NCBI GenBank assembly: GCA_022563655.1
Contig: JADFMW010000038.1
Span: forward strand, 1 to 14,811
DNA: 14,811 nucleotides
Direction: 5' to 3'
From: Pseudomonadota bacterium
GTDB lineage: Bacteria; Pseudomonadota; Alphaproteobacteria; JAAXGF01
Shown here: positions 1-5,998 of the stretch, in pieces
Position numbering within the stretch: the stretch's first letter is position 1
Layout of the letters: each line of letters starts with the position of its first letter
The notes under the pieces: generated by a model
Seen by the model: only the letters and a program-made list of their open reading frames with translations
What the model was told of the DNA's origin: nothing
Databases searched by the model: none
Made by a program: the position numbers and the translations under genes

Positions 1-825
1 GACCGCCGGCGCGTGCTCGAACACGTCGAGGCCGGCGCCGGCGAGGTCGCCGGCCCGCAGCATCCGGGTCAGCGCGACCTCGTCGATCACCTCGCCGCGC
101 GAGGTGTTGACGATGTAGGCGTGCGGCTGCAGCAGCTTGAGCCGGCGGGCGGCGAGCAGGTGATACGTCGCCGGCGTGTGCGGGCAGTTGACCGAGATGA
201 TGTCCATGCGCGCGAGCATCTGGTCGAGGCTTTCCCAATAGGTCGCCTCGAGTTCGTTCTCGATCTCGGCGGGCACGCGGCGACGGTTGTGGTAGTGGAT
301 CGACAGGCCGAAGCCGCGGGCGCGGCGCGCCACCGCCGTACCGATGCGGCCCATGCCGATGATGCCGAGGCGTTTGCCCGAAATGCGATGGCCGAGCATC
401 ATGGTCGGCCCCCAGCCGGTCCACCCGCCGCTGCGCATCAGGCGCTCGCCCTCGGCGAGCCGCCGCGGCACCGCGAGGATGAGCGCCATCGTCATGTCGG
501 CGGTGTCCTCGGTCAGCACGCCGGGCGTGTTGGTCACGGTGATGTCGCGCTCGCGAGCCGCGGCCAGGTCGATGTGGTCGACGCCGGTGCCGAAGTTGGC
601 GATCAGCCGCAGCTTCGAATGGGCGTGGGCGAGCAGCGCGGCGTCGATGCGATCGGTGACCGTGGGCACGAGCACATTGGCCGCCTTCACCGCGGCGATG
701 AGATCGGCCTGTGACATTGGCTCATCGTCGTAGTTGAGCTGCGCGTCGAACAGCTCCATCATCCGGGCCTCGATGACCTCGGGCAGCTTGCGCGTGACGA
801 TGACGAGGGGCTTCTTTTTGGCCAT
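1..825 (-). CDS. gyaR: D-2-hydroxyacid dehydrogenase (GyaR-type glyoxylate/hydroxypyruvate reductase), 3' end outside window
   Basis: Cytoplasmic NAD(P)-dependent reductase that would interconvert glyoxylate or hydroxypyruvate with the 2-hydroxyacid. 275 codons are visible of an expected 320-330; the C-terminus, including the catalytic His region, lies beyond base 1. The start is the ATG at 825, with GGAG just upstream on the minus strand. Seen: substrate-domain motif NFGTGVDHID (residues 78-86), Rossmann nucleotide loop GMGRIG (157-162), an Asn-Arg-Arg-Arg stretch after the second strand (180-183) that in this family favours NADP, and catalytic Arg243 in NTSRGEVIDE. Odd: the segment that normally reads D-V-F-E-x-E-P reads DVFEHAP, so the family's catalytic Glu appears to be Ala272. 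It is divergent from the SH3 gene at 1012. The family is clear; the exact substrate is inferred. Confidence 0.9.
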   Translation of the reverse strand, partial: MAKKKPLVIVTRKLPEVIEARMMELFDAQLNYDDEPMSQADLIAAVKAANVLVPTVTDRIDAALLAHAHSKLRLIANFGTGVDHIDLAAARERDITVTNTPGVLTEDTADMTMALILAVPRRLAEGERLMRSGGWTGWGPTMMLGHRISGKRLGIIGMGRIGTAVARRARGFGLSIHYHNRRRVPAEIENELEATYWESLDQMLARMDIISVNCPHTPATYHLLAARRLKLLQPHAYIVNTSRGEVIDEVALTRMLRAGDLAGAGLDVFEHAPAV

Positions 826-974
826 GTCGATCTCCGCCCCGGGATGTCTACGGCGAGCCGGGGTTCCTCGCCCCGCCGCCGGCGCCTAGCATTAGCAAAT
901 CAACCGGCGCGGCACAACGCGTCCGGGCCGCCGCCCGGCATCAGTTGGCGGGTGCGTCGCCTCCGGGATGCGGC

Positions 975-980
975 TATATT
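975..980 (+). promoter_or_regulatory. Possible -10 element for the SH3-domain gene
   Basis: TATATT stands out in a GC-rich divergent intergenic region and lies about 30 bases before the chosen ATG at 1012. No matching -35 is evident: TTGGCG at 945-950 is 24 bases away, too far for a normal sigma-70 promoter. The region 826-1011 must hold promoters for both divergent genes. Tentative. Confidence 0.25.
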
Positions 981-1011
981 CGCCGTCGCCAAGCCGATGA
1001 GCCTGTGGTCG

Positions 1012-1509
1012 ATGAAAACGATGCATCCGCGCCGCGCCGCCGCGGCGGCTCTGCTGTTGCTGGGCGCTGCCCTCGTCCCGGCCGCGGCGGCGAGGGAGGG
1101 CGCGCCGCTGCCACGGTTTGCCTCGCTGCGTTCGGACGAGGTGAACCTGCGCGCCGGGCCGGGCACCCAGTATCCGGTGGAATGGGTCTTCCTGCGCCGC
1201 GACCTGCCGGTGGAGATCGTCGCCGAGTACGGCCGGTGGCGCAAGGTCCGCGACGTCGACGGCAGCGAGGGCTGGATGCACCAGAGCCTGCTGTCGAGCC
1301 GCCGCTGGGTGATGATCAAGGGCGCCGTGCGCCCGCTCTACCTGACGCCAACCGAGGGCTCCGAGGCGGTGCTGCGCGCCGAGCCCGGCGTGCTCGGCCG
1401 TCTGCTGACGTGTCTGCGCGAGTGGTGCCGCGTCGAAATCGCCGGCCACAAGGCTTGGCTGCCGCGCCGCCACCTGTGGGGCGTTTACCCCGAAGAGGAC
1501 GTGGAGTAG
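1012..1509 (+). CDS. Secreted SH3-domain protein (bacterial SH3_4-like)
   Basis: A 165-residue exported protein. The N-terminus has a basic stretch (KTMHPRR), an Ala/Leu-rich hydrophobic core (about residues 9-23) and Ala residues giving a signal-peptidase-type site near A27. The mature part holds two SH3-like segments. The first spans about 37-98, with the hallmark VNLRAGPGTQYP and GWMHQSLL; the second spans about 104-157, with a GVLGRLLTC turn and the ending AWLPRRHLWGVYP. Cys134 and Cys139 could pair in the periplasm. Such proteins are thought to bind cell-wall or envelope partners, but no specific role is known to me. The reading frame is open back to 844. Starts at 997 and 1012 are both possible and neither has a clear ribosome site; 1012 gives the cleanest signal peptide. 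It converges on the DUF3501 gene with only 8 bases between stops. Confidence 0.8.
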   Translation: MKTMHPRRAAAAALLLLGAALVPAAAAREGAPLPRFASLRSDEVNLRAGPGTQYPVEWVFLRRDLPVEIVAEYGRWRKVRDVDGSEGWMHQSLLSSRRWVMIKGAVRPLYLTPTEGSEAVLRAEPGVLGRLLTCLREWCRVEIAGHKAWLPRRHLWGVYPEEDVE

Positions 1510-1517
1510 ACGGCGGC

Positions 1518-2108
1518 TCAGTCGAGATCGTGCATCAGGGCCTGGCGCACCGCCTCGGGCATCGCGGCCATGTGACCGTAGCCGGGGTGGCCGATGCCCA
1601 CGACCACCTTGGCGCCCGGCGCCCGGAACTTTGCCGCCTGCTCGCGCGTGAAGGGAAAGTGCAGGAAGTGCACCGACGACGCGCGGCCCTCGGCGGTCGA
1701 GCGCGCGACGTCGCCCTCGGGCACGGCGGTGATGGTCTCGCCCGCGAAGCTCATGGTCACGGTTTCCTCGACCCCGCCCAGGCCGGCCAGCACGCGCTGG
1801 CGGCGCTCGGGCTGATCGATCTCGAACATCAAGGTGGCGACCAGATCGGCGCCGTTGGGAATGAGCGGGTTGTACGCCGCGAGCTCGTCGGCGATCTGCT
1901 CCTCGCCGCCGCGCTCGATGTACAGCATCTCGTGCACCTGCCACCACATGGTGTCGTAGTTCTCGAAGTAGATGGTCACGAACGGCCCGATCTCGAAGCG
2001 CCGGTCGCGCTTGACCTCGCCGATGGCGCGGCGCCGCTCGGTGCGCTCCTCGGCGTACTCGCTCATCGACATGATGTCGGCGCGGGTGATCTCATGCTTC
2101 GCGGCCAT
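1518..2108 (-). CDS. DUF3501 family protein
   Basis: A 196-residue soluble protein recognised as DUF3501 from its opening ITRADIMSMSEYAEER and the conserved stretch that runs through IYFENYDTMWWQVHEM into an acidic, amphipathic region (ERGGEEQIADEL). The biochemical function is unknown to me. No signal peptide, membrane segment or metal-binding Cys cluster is visible; there are several His, including HFLHFPF and GHPGYGH. The start at 2108 has GGGAG six bases upstream; an upstream in-frame ATG at 2126 would add six residues and sits one base after the preceding stop. It is the last gene of the rubrerythrin/Fe-S oxidoreductase/DUF3501 trio. That tight linkage suggests a role in the same oxidative-stress or electron-transfer process (inference). 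Confidence 0.82.
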   Translation of the reverse strand: MAAKHEITRADIMSMSEYAEERTERRRAIGEVKRDRRFEIGPFVTIYFENYDTMWWQVHEMLYIERGGEEQIADELAAYNPLIPNGADLVATLMFEIDQPERRQRVLAGLGGVEETVTMSFAGETITAVPEGDVARSTAEGRASSVHFLHFPFTREQAAKFRAPGAKVVVGIGHPGYGHMAAMPEAVRQALMHDLD

Positions 2109-2127
2109 TCGGCTCTCCCATAACACC

Positions 2128-3462
2128 CTAGCAGGCGATGCCGCACGCGCGGGCGAACAGCTCGATCGGGTGGACGGCGGCCTTGGCCTCGCCGTCGAGG
2201 CGCTCGATGCCTTGTGCGATGTGCGCCCCGGCGAGGGGACATTCCGAGGCGACGAAGGCCTTGCCGCTGTCCCGCGCCTTTTGCGCCACCGGCTTGCCCA
2301 GCTTGAGCGCGACCTCGAAGTTGTCCTTCATCACGCCCCACGAGCCGCCGTGGCCCGAGCAGCGCTCGATCACCTCGATGTCGGCCCCGGGGATGAGCTC
2401 GAGCATCTCGCGGGCCTTCTGTCCCATGTTCTGCGCCCGCGCGTGACAGGCGATGTGGAGCGCGACGCCGCCCTCGAGGCGCCCGAGGCCCTCGGTCAGG
2501 CCCTCGTTGCGGGCGATGTCGACGACGTATTCGCTGATGTCGCGGGTGGCGCCCGCGAGGCGCCTGACGCCGGCGTCGTCAGGCGCGATGAGCGGCCATT
2601 CGGACTTGAGCATGAGGGCGCACGACGGCACCAGGGCGATCACGTCGTAGCCCTTGTCGATCCAGGCGCCGAGCGTGGCCGAGATGGTGCGCGCCCGGGC
2701 GGCGACCGCCTCGATGTCGCCGTGCTCGAGCTGCGGCATGCCGCAGCACGACGGGTAGACGACCTCGCACTCGACGCCGTTATGCGCCAGCACCGCTTGC
2801 GCGGCCTCGCCGATGCCCGGGTCGTTGTACTCGACGAAGCAGGTGGCATAGAGCACCGCCTTGCGGCCGAATGCGGGGGCCGCGCGGTTGACCGCGGGCG
2901 CATGGCGCCTGGCTCTGGCGCTGAACGTCTTGCGGTGGAACCTGGGCAGCGCGGCGGCGCGGTGGACGCCGGCGATCTTTTCCAGCAGCGCCCGCATCAC
3001 GGTGTTGCTCGTCGCGCTCGCCCAGTTGGCGATGGGCGCGACGAAGCGCGCCGCCCTGCCGTTGCGGTCGGTCTTGGTGAGCTGGCGCGCGGCCAGGCCG
3101 ATCCCGTTCCGGCGCACCTCGGCCGCGCGGAAGCGCAACATGAGGTGGGGGAAGTCGACGTTGAACTCGTGCGGCGGCACGTAGGGGCATTTGCTCATGA
3201 AGCACATGTCGCACAGCGTGCAGGCATCGACGACCGCCTTGAAGCCGCCGCTGTCGACCGTGTCGAGCTCGCCCGAGGGCGAGTCGTCGATCAGGTCGAA
3301 CAGGCGGGGGAAGCTGTCGCACAGGTTGAAGCAGCGCCGGCAACCGTGGCAGATATCGAAGATGCGGCGCATCTCGGCGTCGAGCAGCGCGTGATCGTGG
3401 AAGTCCGCGTCACGCCAGCCGAGCGGGTGGCGGGTGGGCGCTCCGGTGCCGCCTTCGATCAT
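2128..3462 (-). CDS. GlpC/HdrD-like Fe-S oxidoreductase with two CCG domains
   Basis: A 444-residue cytoplasmic or membrane-peripheral electron carrier. The N-terminal half has two classical cluster motifs: [11 protein letters not shown] (Cys38, 41, 44, 48) and [13 protein letters not shown] (Cys81, 84, 87, 92), each able to hold a [4Fe-4S] cluster. The C-terminal half has two cysteine-rich CCG-type domains. The first uses Cys208, Cys239-Cys240-Gly and Cys281. The second uses Cys339, Cys368 in CSGHGG and Cys408, so the second Cys of its CCG is Ser, as in GlpC-type proteins. No FAD or flavodoxin domain is present and no transmembrane helix is evident. It sits between rubrerythrin and DUF3501, so it may feed electrons to rubrerythrin, which here lacks its own rubredoxin domain (inference). 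The start at 3462 has no good ribosome site. Confidence 0.85.
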   Translation of the reverse strand: MIEGGTGAPTRHPLGWRDADFHDHALLDAEMRRIFDICHGCRRCFNLCDSFPRLFDLIDDSPSGELDTVDSGGFKAVVDACTLCDMCFMSKCPYVPPHEFNVDFPHLMLRFRAAEVRRNGIGLAARQLTKTDRNGRAARFVAPIANWASATSNTVMRALLEKIAGVHRAAALPRFHRKTFSARARRHAPAVNRAAPAFGRKAVLYATCFVEYNDPGIGEAAQAVLAHNGVECEVVYPSCCGMPQLEHGDIEAVAARARTISATLGAWIDKGYDVIALVPSCALMLKSEWPLIAPDDAGVRRLAGATRDISEYVVDIARNEGLTEGLGRLEGGVALHIACHARAQNMGQKAREMLELIPGADIEVIERCSGHGGSWGVMKDNFEVALKLGKPVAQKARDSGKAFVASECPLAGAHIAQGIERLDGEAKAAVHPIELFARACGIAC

Positions 3463-3540
3463 GTCAAACCGAGCCGATGCGGGCGCCGCGCAACCCGGAG
3501 GCGTGGCGCGAGGCCGCCCTTGGCGGGAGCAAGACGAAGC

Positions 3541-3960
3541 CTACTCGAGGGTGTCCAGCGCCTTCTTGAAGCGCCCGGCGTGCGAGCGCTCGGCCTTGGC
3601 GAGGGTCTCGAGCCAGGTGGCGATCTCGTCGAAGCCTTCCTCGCGCGCGGTCCGCGCCATCCCGGGGTACATGTCGGTGTACTCGTAGGTTTCGCCGACG
3701 ATCGCCGAGCGGAGGTTGTCGGCGGTGGCGCCGATCGGCTCGCCCGTGACCGGGTCGCCAACCTCGGCGAGGAATTCGAGATGGCCGTGCGCGTGCCCGG
3801 TCTCGCCCTCGGCGGTCGAGCGGAACACCGCGGAGACATCGTTATAGCCCTCGACATCGGCCTTCTGCGCGAAGTAGAGGTAGCGCCGGTTGGCCTGGGA
3901 CTCGCCCGCGAAGGCGTCCTTCAGGTTTTGCTCGGTCTTGGATCCAGCTAACGACGGCAT
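3541..3960 (-). CDS. rbr: Rubrerythrin, short form without rubredoxin domain
   Basis: A 139-residue ferritin-like diiron protein, expected to reduce hydrogen peroxide in the cytoplasm. The diiron ligands of classical rubrerythrin can be traced: Glu20 (GESQANRRY), Glu53 and His56 (GETGHAHGH), Glu90 and Glu93 ([11 protein letters not shown]), Glu124 and His127 ([10 protein letters not shown]). The usual C-terminal CxxC...CxxC rubredoxin domain is absent; the protein ends after the four-helix domain, so an external electron donor is needed. The start is firm: AGGAGA lies eight bases upstream of the ATG. It is the first gene of an operon with the Fe-S oxidoreductase (78-base gap) and DUF3501. The leader is about 100 bases, with a promoter near 4068-4098 and a putative Irr box at 4102-4118. 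Confidence 0.93.
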   Translation of the reverse strand: MPSLAGSKTEQNLKDAFAGESQANRRYLYFAQKADVEGYNDVSAVFRSTAEGETGHAHGHLEFLAEVGDPVTGEPIGATADNLRSAIVGETYEYTDMYPGMARTAREEGFDEIATWLETLAKAERSHAGRFKKALDTLE

Positions 3961-4067
3961 GGGGGGTTTCTCCTCTTGCTGGCGATGGCGTCAACACGGC
4001 GGCGGCAGAGCTCGTTGCGCCTCGCTGCTTTCGGTCGCGCGGCAAAGCGCGTCGCGCCTCGGTACCC

Positions 4068-4098
4068 TCTATATGGGCCTCGGGGCAGCCCGGGTCAA
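4068..4098 (-). promoter_or_regulatory. Sigma-70-like promoter of the rubrerythrin operon
   Basis: On the minus strand the -35 is TTGACC (4093-4098). The -10 can be read as CATATA (4070-4075, 17-base spacer) or TATAGA (4068-4073, 19-base spacer). This is the best promoter-like pair I see in the window. It implies transcription starting near 4061 and an untranslated leader of about 100 bases before the rubrerythrin ATG at 3960. The leader is GC-rich and contains a short CGCGC/GCGCG stem but nothing I recognise as a riboswitch. Confidence 0.6.
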
Positions 4099-4101
4099 TA
4101 G

Positions 4102-4118
4102 TTTAGAATCGTTCAAGA
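4102..4118 (-). promoter_or_regulatory. Putative Irr box (iron control element)
   Basis: The plus strand reads TTTAGAA-TCG-TTCAAGA, an imperfect dyad close to the Irr/ICE pattern I recall, TTTAGAA-NNN-TTCTAAA: the left half is exact and the right half matches 5 of 7 bases. It abuts the -35 of the rubrerythrin promoter on its upstream side and lies between the irr and rubrerythrin genes. An Irr gene 60 bases away makes the assignment more credible. Whether binding represses or activates cannot be told from position alone. The consensus is from memory. Confidence 0.55.
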
Positions 4119-4179
4119 GAAAAAAATAACCCCATTCAAACGCAGCATAGCCAGGCGCCGGTAGCGCGCCGCTCAGCCG

Positions 4180-4596
4180 TCATCGCGGGTGCACGCGAAT
4201 GACAACGTCAATACGGCTGATCGAGGTGCCGCGGGGCGGCGGCGGCAGAGTCCCGACCGACACCGCGCCGCTGGGGATGTCCTCCAGAAGCTGGCTCTGC
4301 TCGCAGAAGAAATGGTGATGATGGCTGGTGTTGGTGTCGAAGTACGAACGGGTGGAGTCGACGATCACTTCGCGCAACATCCCCGCTCGCGTGAATTGGT
4401 GCAGGGTGTTGTAGATGGTCGCGAGCGACACGCGAACCCGGTTGGCGCGCGCTTCCTTGTGCAGGCTCTCGGCGGTGACGTGCCGGTCGGCGCCGGAGAA
4501 CAGGAGCTTCGCCAAGGCCAGACGTTGGCGCGTCGGGCGCAGTTTCGTCGCCCTCAGGCGGGCGAGCGCATCGGCATATGGGCGGGTTGCCACCAT
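4180..4596 (-). CDS. irr: Irr, Fur-family iron/haem-responsive transcriptional regulator
   Basis: A 138-residue DNA-binding regulator. The N-terminal winged-helix domain (about 1-80) carries the Fur-family recognition segment LRPTRQRLALAKLLF and VSLATIYNTLHQF. The dimerisation domain contains YFDTNTSHHHHFFCEQ (His92-95), the His-rich sequence characteristic of Irr rather than Fur, Zur or PerR. No N-terminal Cys-Pro haem motif of the Bradyrhizobium type is present, and there are no CxxC structural-zinc pairs. Irr acts under iron limitation to control haem and iron genes in alphaproteobacteria. It lies downstream of fabB in the same orientation, matching the known irr-fab neighbourhood, with 173 bases between. 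A probable target site lies in front of rubrerythrin (4102-4118). The start at 4596 has no strong ribosome site. Confidence 0.88.
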   Translation of the reverse strand: MVATRPYADALARLRATKLRPTRQRLALAKLLFSGADRHVTAESLHKEARANRVRVSLATIYNTLHQFTRAGMLREVIVDSTRSYFDTNTSHHHHFFCEQSQLLEDIPSGAVSVGTLPPPPRGTSISRIDVVIRVHPR

Positions 4597-4710
4597 GTCC
4601 CGAATATGGGAACGCGGCGGCGAAGAATAAAGAGGAAAATCCGCACCATGGCGATTTTTTTGGACTGATTAGAAATCCCCCCGCCGGCGGCGCGCAGCCG
4701 TGCGAAGAGC

Positions 4711-4746
4711 AGGGCGGTCGCCATCAAACGCGCGATTCGCCGCCCT
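4711..4746 (-). terminator. Stem-loop downstream of fabB, possible terminator
   Basis: AGGGCGG (4711-4717) pairs perfectly with CCGCCCT (4740-4746), with a further TCGC/GCGA pairing inside it (4718-4721 with 4732-4735). It begins about 24 bases after the fabB stop codon. No U-run follows on the minus-strand transcript, so it is not a canonical intrinsic terminator; it could stabilise the 3' end or act with Rho. The rest of the 173-base fabB-irr gap is AT-richer near 4620-4680 and probably holds the irr promoter, but I cannot place its elements. Confidence 0.35.
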
Positions 4747-4769
4747 CCGTGAACCGCTATCTCGAACCT

Positions 4770-5987
4770 TCACGCGTCAAGGCGCTCGAACACCAACGAC
4801 GCGTTTGTCCCGCCGAAGCCAAAGCTGTTGGACATAATGCAGTTCATCTCGACGTCGTCGCGCCGCTCGAGCACGATTGGCATGCCCTCCGCCTCTGGAT
4901 CCAACGTGTCAACGTTCGCCGACGCACTGATGAAATTACCCTCGAGCATCAACAGTGAATAAATTGCCTCGTGGACGCCGGCGGCGCCAAGCGAGTGTCC
5001 GGTCAGCGACTTGGTCGAATTGATAAGTGGGAGGCGGTCGCCAAAAACCTGCGTCATTGACTGGAGTTCGCGAATATCGCCGATCGGCGTGCTCGTGGCG
5101 TGTGCGTTAATATAATCGACCGGGGCGTCGACGGTGGCGAGCGCTTGCTTCATGCAGCGCACCGCGCCATCGCCACCGGGCTGGACCATGTCGTAGCCGT
5201 CGGACGTAACGCCGTAGCCGACAAGTTCCGCATAGATTTTGGCCCCGCGCGATTTTGCGTGCTCTAACTCTTCGAGGACCAGCACACCGCCACCGCCGGC
5301 GATGATGAAGCCATCGCGATCAACATCGAATGCCCGAGACGCTCGCTCGGGAGCGTCGTTGTACTTGGATGAGAGCGCACCCATGGCGTCGAACAAGATT
5401 GTCATGGTCCAATCAAGTTCCTCGCCGCCGCCGGCAAATACAATGTCCTGCTTGCCGAGCTGGATCAGCTGGGCGGCGTTACCTATACAATGGGCACTGG
5501 TCGAGCAAGCCGAACTGATCGAATAGTTTACGCCCTTTATTTTGAACGGCGTCGCCAGGCATGCCGAGTTCGTGCTGGACATCGTGCGCGTCACCATAAA
5601 GGGGCTGACCCGACGCGCACCCTTGTTTCGCGCGGTGTCGAAAGCGAGCAGAAGGTTCTTCGTCGACGGCCCACCGGAACCCATGATCAGGCCGGTTCGC
5701 TCGTTCGACACCAGGTTCTCAGGCAGGCCTGCGTCGGCGATGGCTTGCTCCATCGCGAGATAGTTATAGCCCGCGCCGTCACCCATGAAGCGCGCAACCT
5801 TGCGATCGAGCGCGCCCGCCAAATCGACGCTCGGACGGCCATGGATATGGCTGCGAAACCCCCGCTCGCGGTACTCCTCGCAAAACTCGATACCCGACCG
5901 GCCAGCCTTCAATGATGCCGAGACCTCCTCTTTGCTGTTGCCGATCGGGGATATGATGCCCAGCCCGCTAACGACCACCCGTGGCAT
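4770..5987 (-). CDS. fabB: FabB, beta-ketoacyl-ACP synthase I
   Basis: A 405-residue condensing enzyme that elongates acyl-ACP with malonyl-ACP, including the cis-3-decenoyl-ACP made by FabA, and so is needed for unsaturated fatty acids. Thiolase-fold landmarks are all present: the nucleophile Cys161 in [11 protein letters not shown], His296 in [11 protein letters not shown], Lys326 and His331 in [14 protein letters not shown], and the ending [18 protein letters not shown]. Their spacing is the same as that of the E. coli FabB catalytic residues. The ATG at 5987 is chosen because GGGAGA lies four bases upstream and the protein then begins [10 protein letters not shown], as in the family. An in-frame ATG at 5999 shares one base with the stop of the preceding fabI-fabA gene (TAATG), so the two genes are translationally linked. 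Codon usage is less GC-rich than in the flanking clusters. Confidence 0.95.
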   Translation of the reverse strand: MPRVVVSGLGIISPIGNSKEEVSASLKAGRSGIEFCEEYRERGFRSHIHGRPSVDLAGALDRKVARFMGDGAGYNYLAMEQAIADAGLPENLVSNERTGLIMGSGGPSTKNLLLAFDTARNKGARRVSPFMVTRTMSSTNSACLATPFKIKGVNYSISSACSTSAHCIGNAAQLIQLGKQDIVFAGGGEELDWTMTILFDAMGALSSKYNDAPERASRAFDVDRDGFIIAGGGGVLVLEELEHAKSRGAKIYAELVGYGVTSDGYDMVQPGGDGAVRCMKQALATVDAPVDYINAHATSTPIGDIRELQSMTQVFGDRLPLINSTKSLTGHSLGAAGVHEAIYSLLMLEGNFISASANVDTLDPEAEGMPIVLERRDDVEMNCIMSNSFGFGGTNASLVFERLDA

Positions 5988-5998
5988 GGTTTCTCCCA

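Noticed and set aside
844..1011. Upstream extension of the SH3-protein frame
   Set aside because: It would bury the signal peptide behind 56 Arg/Pro-rich residues and would overlap the divergent promoter region.
3463..3540. Terminator between rubrerythrin and the Fe-S oxidoreductase gene
   Set aside because: Only a five-pair CCGCC/GGCGG stem without a U-run is present; an operon with read-through fits better.
1972..3951. A 659-codon plus-strand open frame opposite the rubrerythrin and Fe-S oxidoreductase genes
   Set aside because: It spans two well-supported minus-strand genes and their gap and shows no recognisable domain. It reflects the codon bias of the opposite strand.
3961..4067. Riboswitch or small RNA in the rubrerythrin leader
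   Set aside because: There are GC-rich short stems, but no conserved riboswitch core or open frame that I can recognise.
4666..4680. Possible second Irr box upstream of irr (a TTAGAA half-site)
   Set aside because: Only one half-site is present; the other half is a C-run with no dyad symmetry.
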